Source: Deltaproteobacteria bacterium (lineage in GTDB: Bacteria > Desulfobacterota > Desulfomonilia > UBA1062). From it: a stretch of 64,000 nucleotides of DNA. Below the pieces are notes generated by a model. That model saw nothing but the letters and a program-made list of their open reading frames with translations, did no database searches and had not been told where the DNA came from. This document shows positions 9,387 through 18,205 of the stretch, in pieces. A program made the translations under genes and the position numbers. The DNA is taken from positions 149,982 through 213,981 of the forward strand of contig JAHDKO010000015.1 in the NCBI GenBank assembly GCA_018436855.1, given 5' to 3'. Numbering within the stretch: the first letter of the stretch is position 1; each line of letters starts with the position of its first letter.

Positions 9387-10055
9387 ATGTTTTTGATCGT
9401 ATCCGGGGGAGATGCGCCCGATCCTGTCTTTCTTCAGGCAAGGGCGGAAAAGGCCAGGATGATCATAGCCGCCGACAGAGGCGCCGGGTATTGCCTTCGT
9501 GCCGGAGTCAGGCCCGATGTCGTGGTGGGGGATATGGACTCCATTTCTCCGTCCGCCCGCCGCGAAGTGGAGAGGTCCGGGATTCCTTTCATACAGCACA
9601 GCACCGAGAAGGACCAGACCGACACCCAGCTTGCACTGGATATCGCCCTGGACCGAGGCGCCGGCTTCATTGAGATGGTCGCCTGCACCGGGGACAGATT
9701 CGATCACAGCCTCGCGAATGTTCACCTGCTCTACGCAGCTCTGAAGGCCGGCGTCGATGCCGCGATCCTCGACCCTTCCCACCGGATTTTCCTGGTGGAT
9801 TCCGAGGCCGGGATTGACGGGATGAAGGGCGCGCTCCTGTCCCTGCTCCCGCTTTCCCTGGAGGCGAGGGGGGTGAGCCTTTCGGGGTTTCAGTGGCCGC
9901 TAAAGGACGCCGTCATGGAGGTGGGGAACCCCTATGGGATCAGCAACAGGATCGTCTCGGAGCAGGCCCGGATACACGTGCGTGAAGGGGTGCTCGTCGC
10001 CGTGCTCTTTTTCCCGGAGGCCACGGGCGGGAAATGGCCTGTCCCGGAATGCTAG
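9387..10055 (+). CDS. thiN: Thiamine pyrophosphokinase
   Basis: The enzyme transfers pyrophosphate from ATP to thiamine, giving thiamine diphosphate. The 222-residue product has IVSGGDAPD at the N-terminus, AADRGAGYCLRAGVRPDVVVG (residues ~30-50, containing the substrate-site Asp), DMDSIS, STEKDQTDTQLAL and GDRFDHSLANVHLL, all TPK signatures. The ATG at 9387 is chosen over the in-frame TTG at 9372; neither has a good ribosome-binding site. A promoter-like pair just upstream suggests leaderless expression. Confidence 0.88.
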   Translation: MFLIVSGGDAPDPVFLQARAEKARMIIAADRGAGYCLRAGVRPDVVVGDMDSISPSARREVERSGIPFIQHSTEKDQTDTQLALDIALDRGAGFIEMVACTGDRFDHSLANVHLLYAALKAGVDAAILDPSHRIFLVDSEAGIDGMKGALLSLLPLSLEARGVSLSGFQWPLKDAVMEVGNPYGISNRIVSEQARIHVREGVLVAVLFFPEATGGKWPVPEC

Positions 10056-10134
10056 GACTCGTGGAGCCGGATTGTTTTTCATGACAATGGAGTGGGCTTT
10101 TTCAATACATACACAGACCAAAGGGAGGGATGAA

Positions 10135-11049
10135 TTGAAACGATATCTGATACTTGTTGTTCTGGCCTGTTTCACTCTCGCAGGATGCGCGCAGGATACG
10201 GGAGAATCCGGAAGGGACGCCCGGTCGGATGGGGATGTCGTCGCTCAGATCGCAGGCGAGAGCATCACGGAGGGAGACATCGAGGAAATCATATCCCACG
10301 TCCCTGCCCAGTATCGTGTGAAGTACTCTTCTCCGCAGGGCCGAAAAGAGATCGTCGACGGGCTCGTCGAGATGAAGATGCTCGCCTGGGAGGCGCGCAG
10401 GAAGGGCATCGACAAACAGGAATCCGTGAAGATGAAGATCGGTTACATCATCGACCAGACCCTGGCAAAGGAGCTGGAGAAAGACATGAGAGAGTCCGTC
10501 AAGGTGAGCGAGGCGGACATCGAAAGCTACTACCGCGAGCATCTCGACAAGTATGTCACCCCGGAGCGTGTGAAGGCCAGGCACATCCTGGTGGAAAAGC
10601 AGGGCCTGGCCGACGATCTTCTGGGCAGGCTCAGGAAAGGGGCCGACTTTCAGGAGCTGGCCAGGAAACACTCCACCTGCCCGTCCGCGGACAAGGGCGG
10701 TGATCTCGGCTGGTTCGGCAGGGGCAAGATGGCGCCGGAGTTCGAGAAGGCGGCGTTCGCCTTGAACAAGGGCGAGCTCAGCGGTGTGGTGAAATCGTCC
10801 TTCGGGTATCATGTCATCCGGCTGGAAGATAAAAGGGAGTCCAAAACCAAAACCCTGGATCAGGTGAGGAAGTCCATCGAGCGGACCCTCCAGAAAAAGC
10901 AGGCGGAGGTGAGGATGGCCGAGCTCAAGGACGACATCAGGAAAAAGGCGGGCGTGACCGTGAACGACGGATATTTCAGCAAGTTCCCGGCGCAGGGCAG
11001 GCCCGGGGTGGAAAAAGTCCGGGAGCCCGCGGAGCCGGAAGAGGAATAG
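10135..11049 (+). CDS. PpiC-type peptidyl-prolyl isomerase lipoprotein
   Basis: The protein is probably a lipid-anchored periplasmic foldase. The start is a TTG with GGGAGG 6 bases upstream; from it the signal reads KRYLILVVLACFTLAGC, with lipobox LAGC and the modified Cys near residue 18. A SurA-like chaperone N-domain follows (GESITEGDIEEII, VDGLVEMKMLAWEA), then a parvulin domain (VKARHILVEKQG, CPSADKGGDLGWFGRG, SSFGYHVIRLEDKRE). The tail is rich in Pro and Glu. It is 10 bases upstream of gspF and may help fold secretion-system parts or substrates. Confidence 0.88.
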   Translation: MKRYLILVVLACFTLAGCAQDTGESGRDARSDGDVVAQIAGESITEGDIEEIISHVPAQYRVKYSSPQGRKEIVDGLVEMKMLAWEARRKGIDKQESVKMKIGYIIDQTLAKELEKDMRESVKVSEADIESYYREHLDKYVTPERVKARHILVEKQGLADDLLGRLRKGADFQELARKHSTCPSADKGGDLGWFGRGKMAPEFEKAAFALNKGELSGVVKSSFGYHVIRLEDKRESKTKTLDQVRKSIERTLQKKQAEVRMAELKDDIRKKAGVTVNDGYFSKFPAQGRPGVEKVREPAEPEEE

Positions 11050-11059
11050 GAGGCGGATA

Positions 11060-12283
11060 GTGGCGTTATATACCTGGAGCGGTTTTACAGAAAAGGGCAA
11101 GGTCACCCAGGGCATGATCGATGCCACGTCCACCCGGGAGGCCAAGCTCAAGCTCCGCTCCCAGGGCGTGTTCGTGAGTTCCATTGCCGAAGAGGCCTCC
11201 ACGCCCGCACCCAGCGTGAAAGATATCTCGCTCAAGCGTTTTCTCGGCAGGGTCAAGCTCGAGGATGTCACGGTCATGACCAGGCAGCTCTCGACCCTGG
11301 TGGGGGCGTCGATCCCCCTGGTGGAGTCTTTGAGCGCGCTGTACGAGCAGACCGACTCGCCCGCCATGAAGAAGACGATAGCCCAGGTCAGGGATGCGGT
11401 GAACGAGGGTCTGTCCTTTGCCGACGCCCTCTCCCAGCACAGGCGGGTCTTCTCCGACCTCTACGTGAACATGGTCCGCTCCGGAGAGGCCAGCGGGGCC
11501 TTGGACGTGGTGCTGCTGAGGCTGGCCGAGTTTCTCGAAGGCCAGCACCGGCTCAGGTCCAAGGTGGGAGCGGCCCTCATCTACCCCATGGTGCTGTTCG
11601 CGGTGTCGGTGGTCGTGCTCTTCTATCTCCTGACCTCGGTGGTGCCCAAGATGGTGGGCATGTTCGAGAGCATGGAGCAGGTTCTGCCCCTGCCCACCCG
11701 CATCCTCATCGGGGTGAGCGATTTTCTTGGCATGACCTGGTGGGCCTTTGCTGCGGCGGCCGTGATCGCGGCCATCTTCTTCGTCAAGTGGAGACAGACC
11801 GTGCAGGGGGCGGCGAAGTTCGACCGGTTCAGGATGAACATGCCGGTCTACGGCGCCATTTACCGGAAGATCTCGGTGGCCAGGTTCGCGCGGACACTGG
11901 GCACCCTGCTCTCGTCGGGAGTGCCCATCATCGAATCCATGAAGATCGTCAAGACCGTGGTGCAGAACAAGGTCATGGAGTCCTGCATCGAGGATTCCAT
12001 CGGCGAGGTCATGGAAGGCTCCAGCATAGCGGCGCCGCTGAAGAAGTCAGGCGTGTTTCCCCCCATCATCGTCCACATGATCAGCACCGGGGAAAAGAGC
12101 GGGACCCTGGAAGAGATGCTCGTCAAGGCGGCGGACGCGTACGAAGAGGATGTCGAGACATCGGTGGCGGGGTTGACATCGATACTCGAACCGGTCATGA
12201 TCGTGGTGATGGGGCTGATCGTGGGCTCCATCGTGCTGGCCATCCTCTTGCCCATGCTCGAGATGAGCACCATAGTCCGATAG
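11060..12283 (+). CDS. gspF: Type II secretion inner-membrane platform protein GspF
   Basis: GspF is the polytopic core of the type II secretion assembly platform, contacting GspE, GspL and GspM. The 407-residue length fits. Two homologous T2SSF domains are visible: VTVMTRQLSTLVGASIPLVE (~73-92) and FARTLGTLLSSGVPIIESM (~276-294), each followed by the typical GxxL and SGE/TGEKSG loops. Membrane segments lie near residues 170-195, 220-240 and 375-400. GTG start with AGGAGG upstream. First of nine consecutive gsp genes; the GspE ATPase it works with is not in the window. Confidence 0.95.
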   Translation: MALYTWSGFTEKGKVTQGMIDATSTREAKLKLRSQGVFVSSIAEEASTPAPSVKDISLKRFLGRVKLEDVTVMTRQLSTLVGASIPLVESLSALYEQTDSPAMKKTIAQVRDAVNEGLSFADALSQHRRVFSDLYVNMVRSGEASGALDVVLLRLAEFLEGQHRLRSKVGAALIYPMVLFAVSVVVLFYLLTSVVPKMVGMFESMEQVLPLPTRILIGVSDFLGMTWWAFAAAAVIAAIFFVKWRQTVQGAAKFDRFRMNMPVYGAIYRKISVARFARTLGTLLSSGVPIIESMKIVKTVVQNKVMESCIEDSIGEVMEGSSIAAPLKKSGVFPPIIVHMISTGEKSGTLEEMLVKAADAYEEDVETSVAGLTSILEPVMIVVMGLIVGSIVLAILLPMLEMSTIVR

Positions 12284-12299
12284 AATGGAGGAACATATC

Positions 12300-12749
12300 A
12301 TGAAGAATAGGGGTTTTACCCTGCTGGAGCTGCTGGTGGTTATCGTCATACTCGGTATTCTGGCGACATATGTGGGTACCAAGATCATGGGCAAACCCGA
12401 CGAGGCCAGGCAGACCCAGGCGCGGATACAGATCCAGGCGCTGGAAAACGCGCTCAACATGTACCGGCTGGACAGCGGCGACTATCCGTCCACGGAGCAG
12501 GGCCTGAAGGCGCTGGTGGAAAAGCCCGTCTCCGGGAACGTGCCCAGGAGCTGGAGGGAAGGCGGATATCTGGACAAGTCGAGGGTACCCAAAGACCCCT
12601 GGAGCTATGATTATGCATACCTCTATCCCGGGGTGAGGAATCCGAACGGCTTCGATCTGTTCTCGTATGGAGCGGACGGCCAGCCCGGAGGAGAGGGCAA
12701 GGATGCGGACATCGGAAACTGGGAAGCCGAGACGGACAGCCGGTACTAG
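12300..12749 (+). CDS. gspG: Major pseudopilin GspG
   Basis: GspG polymerises into the secretion pseudopilus. The protein begins MKNRGFTLLELLVVIVILGI, a classical type III signal: prepilin peptidase would cut after Gly5, leaving N-methyl-Phe and Glu at +5. The C-terminal half holds the GspG signature YPSTEQGLKALVEKP, KDPWSYDYAY and a late FDLFSYGADGQPGGEG, the calcium-binding beta loop of major pseudopilins. The 149-residue length is normal. ATG 12300 is chosen because GGAGG sits 8 bases upstream; an in-frame ATG at 12285 would add residues before the short leader. Confidence 0.96.
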   Translation: MKNRGFTLLELLVVIVILGILATYVGTKIMGKPDEARQTQARIQIQALENALNMYRLDSGDYPSTEQGLKALVEKPVSGNVPRSWREGGYLDKSRVPKDPWSYDYAYLYPGVRNPNGFDLFSYGADGQPGGEGKDADIGNWEAETDSRY

Positions 12750-13236
12750 GGCATTCACCCTCCTGGAGCTGATCATCGTCATCGCCCTTCTGGGGATCGT
12801 GGTGGGCTACATCGGCCCCAGGCTCTACACCGGCATCTCGTCTTCGAGCATGGACAAGGCAACGCGGGAGGTTCTCACGATTCTCCAGTACGCCAGGTCC
12901 ACGGCCGTCACCCGGCACAAGCCCTATTACGTCCGGTTCGATATCGACAATGCCAGGATCGGCGTGTTCCCCAAGCCCGAGAGCTCCGGTGAGACCCCCG
13001 ACATGCTTAAGCAAAAGGATCTCCCCAAAGGCGTGAAGCTCAAGAGCGTCAAGAGCCCCTACCAGAGTGAAAAGCTCCAGGGGCACCTGGATATCCTGGT
13101 GACCCCCGAAGGGGTGATCGAGCAGGGGGTGATCTATCTGGAGGGGGAATTCGGGAAGATCTATACCCTGGTCGTCAAGCCCTTCTCCGGCATGCTCACG
13201 ATACATGATCACTATGTGGAGATCGGCTATGGGTAG
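12703..13236 (+). CDS. gspH: Minor pseudopilin GspH
   Basis: GspH is a minor pseudopilin. The start at 12703 overlaps the end of gspG by 47 bases, with AGGAGAGGG upstream of the ATG. After a basic leader the cleavage region reads TRAFTLLELIIVIALLGI: the residue before the cut is Ala instead of the usual Gly, which prepilin peptidase tolerates less well but is known in pseudopilins. The remaining ~150 residues have the GspH/FimT look (YARSTAVTRHKPYYVRFD, VTPEGVIEQG). Position between gspG and gspI supports the assignment. Confidence 0.85.
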   Translation: MRTSETGKPRRTAGTRAFTLLELIIVIALLGIVVGYIGPRLYTGISSSSMDKATREVLTILQYARSTAVTRHKPYYVRFDIDNARIGVFPKPESSGETPDMLKQKDLPKGVKLKSVKSPYQSEKLQGHLDILVTPEGVIEQGVIYLEGEFGKIYTLVVKPFSGMLTIHDHYVEIGYG

Positions 13237-13585
13237 GAAGGGCTTCACCCTCCTGGAGGTGCTCATCGCCGTGACGCTCCTGAGCATCACCTTCGTGTGG
13301 CTTCTCAAATCGACAAACCAGTCCATCGACATGGCCTCCCGGGCGAAATTCGTGACCACCTCCACCCTGCTCGCCCAGCAGAGGATCGCCGAGGCGGCGG
13401 GGGAGAGAACCGTGCATTCCGGAAACGACGAGGGCGATTTCGGCGAAGATTTTCCCGGGTACCGGTACACCGAGGAGATCGAGCCCACCCCCCTGGACGG
13501 GTACTACAAGTACACCCTCACCATCAGGTGGGGAGAGAAAGGAAACCTTGAGACGGATTTCGTTGCGTTCCTCTCATCGAGATAG
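13229..13585 (+). CDS. gspI: Minor pseudopilin GspI
   Basis: The short leader MGRKG is cut before FTLLEVLIAVTLLSI, a strong type III signal. LLAQQRIAEA and a beta-rich C-terminus match GspI, which nucleates the pseudopilus tip with GspJ and GspK. The 118-residue size is usual. It overlaps gspH by 8 bases, with GGAG 7 bases before ATG 13229, and runs 38 bases into gspJ. Confidence 0.88.
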   Translation: MGRKGFTLLEVLIAVTLLSITFVWLLKSTNQSIDMASRAKFVTTSTLLAQQRIAEAAGERTVHSGNDEGDFGEDFPGYRYTEEIEPTPLDGYYKYTLTIRWGEKGNLETDFVAFLSSR

Positions 13586-14258
13586 CGGGTTCACCCTCAT
13601 CGAGCTGCTCATGGCCATCGCCATCGCGGCCATTGTCATGACCGTGGTGAACCTGTCTTTTTTCCAGGCCCACCGGTCAATCGAGTCGGTAGGCTCTCAG
13701 AGACAGACCTACCAGATGGTGAGGGTCGTGATGGACCGCATGATGAAAGACTTGAGCTGCGCCTATGTCCCGGCCGCCGAGGGGACCGGCCGCACGCTGG
13801 GCGAGGAGGACGTCTCCCTGTACCGATTCGTGGGAGAAGACGATTCCGATGGGGATACCGACCTCGACAGCATTCACTTCACCACTGCGGCGGAGCTGGG
13901 CCTGCCCGGGAGCATGGGCGGCCTGACCGAGGTGGGCTATTTCCTGAAAGAGATGGAGGATCTCCCGGGCCGCTACATCCTGATACGCTCGGAGGATCCC
14001 CTGCCGCACTACGGGGTGAGCGAGTCGGCGCGTGAGATGGATGTGGCCGAGGACATCACCTCGTTGAACATCGTGTATCTGGACCACAACGACGACGAGA
14101 AGGACGACTGGGACCTCGAGCAGAAGCTGGTCCTGCCCCGGCAGGTGAAGGTGACCATCGCCTTTGCCTGCGGGGACGAGCCGCTGAGCTTCACGGGGAC
14201 GGCCTATCTGCCCCTGTCCGAGTTGAAGCTCACCGTGAGCGAGGGGGCACCGGAGTGA
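13548..14258 (+). CDS. gspJ: Minor pseudopilin GspJ
   Basis: The leader ends HRDSG, followed by FTLIELLMAIAIAAIVMTV. The protein is 236 residues, with the long acidic soluble domain expected of GspJ (VMDRMMKDLSCAY, FVGEDDSDGDTDLDSIHFTT). The only suitable start is the TTG at 13548, preceded by AAGGA; no ATG or GTG lies before the signal in frame. It overlaps gspI at its start and gspK by 4 bases at its end, which indicates translational coupling. Confidence 0.87.
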   Translation: MRRISLRSSHRDSGFTLIELLMAIAIAAIVMTVVNLSFFQAHRSIESVGSQRQTYQMVRVVMDRMMKDLSCAYVPAAEGTGRTLGEEDVSLYRFVGEDDSDGDTDLDSIHFTTAAELGLPGSMGGLTEVGYFLKEMEDLPGRYILIRSEDPLPHYGVSESAREMDVAEDITSLNIVYLDHNDDEKDDWDLEQKLVLPRQVKVTIAFACGDEPLSFTGTAYLPLSELKLTVSEGAPE

Positions 14259-15229
14259 GAAAGATCGTGAGGGACAACCGGGGCGTCGTGCTCCTGATGG
14301 TGCTCGCCACCATCGTCTTTTTCACCGTCCTGGTGGTCAGCTTCAGCGCGGACCAGGGCCTCGACATGGAGCTCGCGTACAACTTCCGCGATTCGGTCCA
14401 GGCCCAGCATATCGCCCGTGCAGGGATCGAGGCCGCCCGGGTGATTCTCAAGGAGGACGACCCCGCCTACGACTCCGACGACGAGGAGTGGGGGAGCTTC
14501 AGCGAGTATGCCATGGGCGCCTCCGCGTACCTCGACGGGCCTTCCTTCAGCGGCACCCTGGCGGACGAGTGCGGCAAGATCGATCTGAACAGTCTCGTGA
14601 CCGAGGGCGAGCAGATCTACCGGGAGGCCCAGCTCCAGGAGCTCTTCGAGCTCCTGGAGATCGACATCACGGACGACGAGCTCGACGAGCTCATGAAGTC
14701 TCTCAGGGACTGGCTGGACCCGAACGACGAACCCGAGTTCGGCGGCGCGGAGGACGAGTACTACCTGTCGCTGGATCCCCCCTATATCTGCAAGAACGGC
14801 CCCCTCGACACCCCGGAGGAGATCCTTCTGGTGAAAGGGATGAAGCCGGAATACTATTATGGCACGGAAAACTTTCACGGGATCAAAGACTACGTGACCG
14901 TGGGCACCGGCGGGACGATCAACATCAACACGGCCTCCCGGACCGTGCTTCTGAGCATGTCCCGGACGTATCTCACCGAGGACGTGGTGGACGTCATCGA
15001 AGACGGCAGGCCGTTTCTGAACGAGCAGGACCGCAGCCGCATCCAGGGGCTGGATCTGAACGACCCCGCCGACGAGATGACGTGGATCAAAAAGACCCTG
15101 GACGTCAAAAGCAATCTGTTCAGCGCCGATATCAGCGGCAGTATGCCCTCGGGCGCCAGGATCAACATCAAAACAGTTCTTCAACGCTTTCAAAACGACG
15201 TGCGGATAGTGTATTATAAAATATATTGA
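14255..15229 (+). CDS. gspK: Minor pseudopilin GspK
   Basis: GspK caps the pseudopilus tip. The leader MRKIVRDNRG is followed by VVLLMVLATIVFFTVLVVSF, lacking the usual Glu at +5, which is the recognised feature of GspK. The 324-residue body is large as expected, with CGKIDLNSL, LRDWLDPNDEPE, and NINTASRTVLLSM, the helix-hairpin-helix-like NxNTA motif of GspK. Start is GTG 14255, overlapping gspJ's stop (GTGA). Confidence 0.9.
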   Translation: MRKIVRDNRGVVLLMVLATIVFFTVLVVSFSADQGLDMELAYNFRDSVQAQHIARAGIEAARVILKEDDPAYDSDDEEWGSFSEYAMGASAYLDGPSFSGTLADECGKIDLNSLVTEGEQIYREAQLQELFELLEIDITDDELDELMKSLRDWLDPNDEPEFGGAEDEYYLSLDPPYICKNGPLDTPEEILLVKGMKPEYYYGTENFHGIKDYVTVGTGGTININTASRTVLLSMSRTYLTEDVVDVIEDGRPFLNEQDRSRIQGLDLNDPADEMTWIKKTLDVKSNLFSADISGSMPSGARINIKTVLQRFQNDVRIVYYKIY

Positions 15230-15256
15230 AGCTTCATTGAAGAAACAGGATGGAAC

Positions 15257-16777
15257 ATGGCTCGATATAGCTTAGGAATTTATTGGGATAATGTCTCGAT
15301 GCACGCCTGTCTGATCAGGACGGGCATCGCGGAGTTCTCCATGGAGAAGATCCTCGGCATGCCCCGGGAGTACGGCGAGCACTACGAGCCCCTGCACTCC
15401 GCAGAAGAGGACATCGCCGCGCTGCTCAAGGAGCTGCCCCCCGACGTCCTCGGATCGGTGGCCGTGGGCATGCCCGAGCGGGAGATCATGCATCGCTCCC
15501 TCATAAGGCCTTTCGGCGACCGGAAGAAGATCGCCCAGACCATAACGCCCGAGGTTGAGACGCTCCTTCCCGTCCTGGACGGGAAGATCATCGTGGACTA
15601 CGTGCTCCTGGGCCGGGACGAGGCCGGACTCCATTACATCGAGACGCTCTCGGCGCGGCACGCGTCGGTGCAGGCCCTGATTTCCGGGCTCAATGAAAAG
15701 GCGGGCATCGACCCGGCGATCGTCGATTCCCCCTCCGCCGCTCTTCTGGCAGGGGCCAGGAACATCTTCAGCCTCGCCGATGACACCACCTACCTCTTTC
15801 TGCACATGGGGTGGGACGACACCTCGCTTGCCGTGCTGCAGGGCACGGCGGTCAAGCATGTGGGGGCCTTTCCGCACGGGTTTGGAAAGATCGTGGCACG
15901 CCTATTCGGAAGTCCGGCCATCCCGGCCCGTGAGCTGAAGGAAAAGCTTGAGCAGGGAATCGAGGCGGGCGAGCAGCTGGATACCTGCGTCCGGGAGGTG
16001 CTCATCGCCCTGTCCCGGATCGATTCTCCCGGTCAGAGCTTTGCCCTGGTTCCCACCGGGTACGCCCGCTCCATCACCGATCTTGCTCAGAGGTTCAAGG
16101 CCTCGGCGGACATCCTCCCCGGGGTTCCCGACAGGGACGAGGACAAGGGCGGAGTTTCCATGGACGAGGTGCTGGACCATTTCATGCCCGTCTCCCTCGC
16201 CCTGCGGGGAATCGACAGCGTCGACGGGGTCAATTTCCGTAAAGGAGATCTCGCCTACACCCGGAAGATCGAGTGGCTCAAGGGCCATGCCGGGGCATGG
16301 GGCAAGATTGCGGCGGCGTTCGTCGTCCTGTGCGTCCTCGGGCTCGGGATCGACCTTTTCACCAACGCCCGGATCAACGGCGAACTCACCCGGCGGATAC
16401 AGGCCGAGTTCGGATCGGTCATGCCCGCCGGCACCCCTATGGTGGATCCGGTGAGGCAGCTGGAGCAGCACCTGTCCAGGATCACGTCCAAGAACGGTGG
16501 CCCGGGCGGCAAGGACACCCCCCTGGAGATCATCCGGGACGTCAGCGCGGGCATCCCCAGGAGCATCGACGTGCTCGTCGACAACATCCTCATCGACGAG
16601 AACTCCATCATGATATCGGGCACGGCCAAGTCATACGAGAATGTGGAACGGATAAAGGCGAGTCTGTCGTCTCTTCCCTACGTGGCCGAGGTGAAGATCG
16701 TATCGGCCAACGTGGACAAACTTGATCAGCGGGTGAGGTTGAAACTGGTATGTACCAGAAAATCGAGCGCTACCTGA
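15257..16777 (+). CDS. gspL: Type II secretion protein GspL (PilM-like cytoplasmic domain)
   Basis: GspL links the GspE ATPase to the inner-membrane platform. The 506-residue protein has an actin-like, PilM-type cytoplasmic part (roughly 1-330), a single membrane segment near 353-372 (IAAAFVVLCVLGLGIDLFT) and a periplasmic ferredoxin-like part (IPRSIDVLVDNILIDENSI). Both position, between gspK and gspM, and architecture support the call. The stop lies 28 bases inside gspM. Confidence 0.85.
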   Translation: MARYSLGIYWDNVSMHACLIRTGIAEFSMEKILGMPREYGEHYEPLHSAEEDIAALLKELPPDVLGSVAVGMPEREIMHRSLIRPFGDRKKIAQTITPEVETLLPVLDGKIIVDYVLLGRDEAGLHYIETLSARHASVQALISGLNEKAGIDPAIVDSPSAALLAGARNIFSLADDTTYLFLHMGWDDTSLAVLQGTAVKHVGAFPHGFGKIVARLFGSPAIPARELKEKLEQGIEAGEQLDTCVREVLIALSRIDSPGQSFALVPTGYARSITDLAQRFKASADILPGVPDRDEDKGGVSMDEVLDHFMPVSLALRGIDSVDGVNFRKGDLAYTRKIEWLKGHAGAWGKIAAAFVVLCVLGLGIDLFTNARINGELTRRIQAEFGSVMPAGTPMVDPVRQLEQHLSRITSKNGGPGGKDTPLEIIRDVSAGIPRSIDVLVDNILIDENSIMISGTAKSYENVERIKASLSSLPYVAEVKIVSANVDKLDQRVRLKLVCTRKSSAT

Positions 16778-17274
16778 AGAGTCTCTCAAAACGCGAAAGG
16801 CTGGTACTTCTTGTCGCAGGGGTCGTGCTGGGGGTGTTCATCCTCCTGGCGGGGGTGGTCTCTCCGGTCATGGAGTACAAAGCCCGGCTGACCTCCTCGG
16901 TGAAGGCCCATGAAAGCGAGCTCAAGAGGGTATACGATCTCTCGTCCCGGATCAGGGCCGCAGGCAGCGTGCCCAGGACCGCCGGAGCCGCACAGACTGA
17001 GGACTTCACGCTTTTCGGGTTCCTGGAGGAACTGGCGGCCAGGGTCAAGGTGAACGACCGCATCGAGTACATGAAGCCCATCAGCGAGTCGGGCGGTTCC
17101 GTCCGGGAAGCCGTGGAGGTGAAGATCCGCTCCGTGTTCCAGGACGATCTCATCAGCCTCCTGTACGACATCGAGCACAGCCCCCATTCCCTGAAGATCA
17201 AGCGCCTGAACATCCGGCGCGTGGAGAGGGACAGCTGTCTCGATGTGACCTTCCAGGTGGTCCACTATGGCTGA
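16750..17274 (+). CDS. gspM: Type II secretion protein GspM
   Basis: GspM is a small bitopic protein paired with GspL. The 174-residue product starts with a basic cytoplasmic stretch (YLKSLSKRERLVLLVAGV), one membrane helix at about 19-40, a coiled-coil-like region, and a periplasmic ferredoxin-like domain. It overlaps gspL by 28 bases and gspN by 8. Sequence identity in this family is low, so the call depends heavily on gene order. Confidence 0.83.
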   Translation: MYQKIERYLKSLSKRERLVLLVAGVVLGVFILLAGVVSPVMEYKARLTSSVKAHESELKRVYDLSSRIRAAGSVPRTAGAAQTEDFTLFGFLEELAARVKVNDRIEYMKPISESGGSVREAVEVKIRSVFQDDLISLLYDIEHSPHSLKIKRLNIRRVERDSCLDVTFQVVHYG

Positions 17275-18133
17275 TGAAAAGAGGGGGTCCCCGAGGCTGG
17301 CAAAGGCAGGCATTGCGCTGTATCTGCTTTTCTGCCTGGTGCTGTTCGTTCTGGTGCGGTTCCCCTATGACACCTTCCGGGGCCGCCTGGAGGAAACGAT
17401 GAGCTCTTTGGCCGGCCGGGCCATAACCCTGGGGCACATCAGCTCCAGCCTGCCCTTCGGGCTCAAGGTGGAGGGGGTGAGCATCGACGAGAATCCCTTT
17501 GCCGGAGAGCTGAAGATCAGGCCCGGGCTCATTTCCCTGCTCTCGGGCAGTCTCGACCTGGGCGTGGAGGCGTTTTTCCCCTCGGGCAGCCTCTCCGGCA
17601 GGGTCCGCACGCCCCTTGATGCCGCGGGCGATTCGCTGAGCGTGTCGGCCCGGATGGAAAGCCTCGATTCACAGGCCTTCCAGTCCCTGTTTCCCTCGGG
17701 CGTATGCCCCAGGGGGATCATCACCGGCACCATCGATATATCGAGGCCGAACGCCTCGCTCCGCGAGATGGAAGGCAGGGCGGACATCGTATGGAAAGAC
17801 GGGTACCTCCCCATTCCGCATTCGCAGCTGAACCTGCCGCTGCCCCTGGACGGCATTCAGTTCACGACATTGAAGGTGGAGTCTGTCGTGGAAAAGGGAC
17901 TGGTCACCCTGGAGAGCCTTGAGCTGGCCGGTGATATCTCGGGGACCGTCAAGGGGTCGATCCGGATCATGGAGCCTCTCTCCCGGTCCCGGTTGAACCT
18001 GACGGGAGAGGTCGGTCTGCCGCCGGATCTGGCCCTGCTTCTGGGCCCGCAGGCAGGCTCGCCCACCGATGGGATGCGCTTCAGCCTCAGGGGCACCCTG
18101 GACAGGCCGAGGTTCCGCCTGCTGAACCGGTGA
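17267..18133 (+). CDS. gspN: Type II secretion protein GspN
   Basis: GspN is an accessory inner-membrane protein found in many deltaproteobacterial systems. The 288-residue protein has one membrane helix at about 14-31 (GIALYLLFCLVLFVLVRF), then a periplasmic part with AsmA/GspN-like beta repeats: LKVEGVSIDENPF, GSLSGRVRTP, GIITGTIDISRPN, GDISGTVKGSI and SLRGTLDRPRFRLL at the end. It closes the gsp operon; the next gene begins 73 bases later. Confidence 0.82.
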   Translation: MADEKRGSPRLAKAGIALYLLFCLVLFVLVRFPYDTFRGRLEETMSSLAGRAITLGHISSSLPFGLKVEGVSIDENPFAGELKIRPGLISLLSGSLDLGVEAFFPSGSLSGRVRTPLDAAGDSLSVSARMESLDSQAFQSLFPSGVCPRGIITGTIDISRPNASLREMEGRADIVWKDGYLPIPHSQLNLPLPLDGIQFTTLKVESVVEKGLVTLESLELAGDISGTVKGSIRIMEPLSRSRLNLTGEVGLPPDLALLLGPQAGSPTDGMRFSLRGTLDRPRFRLLNR

Positions 18134-18205
18134 GGGGAGAGACGGTAAAACGTTAAAGAGATGAAAGGCATATTCCGAAAGAACGAGAGTTGACAAGGTG
18201 ATTCT

